Assembly (NCBI RefSeq): GCF_014698115.1
Contig: NZ_JACJSJ010000001.1
Location: 152,420-216,419, forward strand
Reading direction: 5' to 3'
DNA from: Nostoc sp. FACHB-973
GTDB taxonomy: Bacteria; Cyanobacteriota; Cyanobacteriia; Cyanobacteriales; Nostocaceae
Length of the DNA stretch: 64,000 nt
Shown here piece by piece: positions 63,615-64,000 of the stretch (position 1 is its first letter; every line of letters begins with the position of its first letter). Position numbers and translations under genes: made by a program. Below the pieces are notes generated by a model. It worked only from the letters and a program-made list of their open reading frames with translations. It did not search any database and was not told the DNA's origin.

Positions 63615-64000
63615 TTATTTTTCCGTGGCTTCGGTTTCAAACTGCACTTGTCGGTACAAATCGGCGATCGCTATTTCTACATCCACCGATTCCAGTTGCA
63701 ATATTTCATCGAAATTATACTCCGACAGCACCCATTTTCCCTGTTCGTTGCGCCGAAACACTTCCACACCCGGTTGCTCTACTTGCACTAAAACATATTC
63801 TTGCAAGGTTGGAAATTGGCGATATTTACTAAACTTTTTCCCCCTATCAACTGCTTCTGTTGAAGGTGATAGCACTTCGATAATTAGACAGGGAAATTGT
63901 ACCAATTGTGGATCGCCATCGCGCTCATCACAAGTCACTACCACATCTGGATAAAAATACTTTTGCCCCGGTTCTACCTGCACCTTCACATCTACAATGT
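63615..64000 (-). CDS. Uma2 family protein, 5' part outside window
   Basis: Partial gene running off the right edge. The visible C-terminal part (VDVKVQVEPGQKYFYPDVVV... to FETEATEK) is nearly identical to the preceding Uma2 gene over the shared length, with a few substitutions (SPTLQEY to FPTLQEY, RSEQGKW to RNEQGKW). It keeps the HIP1 octamer where the neighbour has the small insert, so this is likely the ancestral form. Confidence 0.9.
   Translation of the reverse strand, partial: IVDVKVQVEPGQKYFYPDVVVTCDERDGDPQLVQFPCLIIEVLSPSTEAVDRGKKFSKYRQFPTLQEYVLVQVEQPGVEVFRRNEQGKWVLSEYNFDEILQLESVDVEIAIADLYRQVQFETEATEK

Overview
The window is chromosomal DNA of a filamentous, diazotrophic, Nostoc/Anabaena-type cyanobacterium. 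The evidence is a nifV-nifZ-nifT tail of a nif cluster, cyanobacterial gene families (gap2, ictB-like, cyanoexosortase B, SufR-controlled suf genes, WGxxGxxG and DUF2949 proteins), frequent HIP1 octamers (GCGATCGC), and heptanucleotide repeat tracts between many genes. No rRNA, tRNA or transposase gene is visible.

Layout. 0.1-3.1 kb: DUF2949 protein, nifV, nifZ, nifT and a [2Fe-2S] thioredoxin-like protein. 3.3-5.9 kb: accessory island with a truncated PD-(D/E)XK protein, two Uma2 proteins and an antitoxin with a frameshifted RelE toxin. 6-25.5 kb: housekeeping genes (acyltransferase, proS, GerMN protein, ArsR regulator, accB, efp, cyclophilin, thiL, gap2, nadD, murC, murB, ybaB, low-Mr phosphatase, response regulator, smpB, ictB-like). 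25.8-27.3 kb: a GAF protein with a degenerate histidine kinase. 28-35 kb: exopolysaccharide/exosortase locus (DegT aminotransferase, cyanoexosortase B and partner, Wza-type exporter, Wzc-type co-polymerase). 35.2-39.8 kb: two rhomboid proteases, a TPR protein and a prolyl oligopeptidase. 40-42.3 kb: Uma2 pseudogene, two tandem Uma2 genes and a PD-(D/E)XK-like gene. 42.4-48.5 kb: sufBCDS with divergent sufR and two perfect SufR-type operators. 48.6-54.8 kb: small stress and envelope proteins, a MITE-like element, a TPR protein and an orphan ABC ATPase preceded by a 21-bp minisatellite. 55.1-56.5 kb: an orphan CRISPR array with its leader. 56.6-58.8 kb: an LSDAT/SLOG protein with a truncated SLATT-like partner, and an HNH gene with an in-frame stop. 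59-61.9 kb: a two-domain M16 peptidase. 62.2-64 kb: DUF2281 antitoxin with a nonsense-disrupted PIN toxin, then two near-identical Uma2 genes, the last cut by the window edge.

Three themes stand out. (1) Conflict-type modules have lost the effector while keeping the partner: RelE frameshift, VapC nonsense, HNH nonsense, SLATT truncation. (2) Small dispersed repeats have entered coding sequence in sufD, thiL, the M16 peptidase and one Uma2 gene, and supply start or stop codons at thiL, proS and degT. (3) The CRISPR array has a graded series of repeat variants, an unusual leader with three copies of one 10-mer, and sits next to a nucleotide-sensor-type SLOG gene. All family calls come from reading the sequence; no database search was run.
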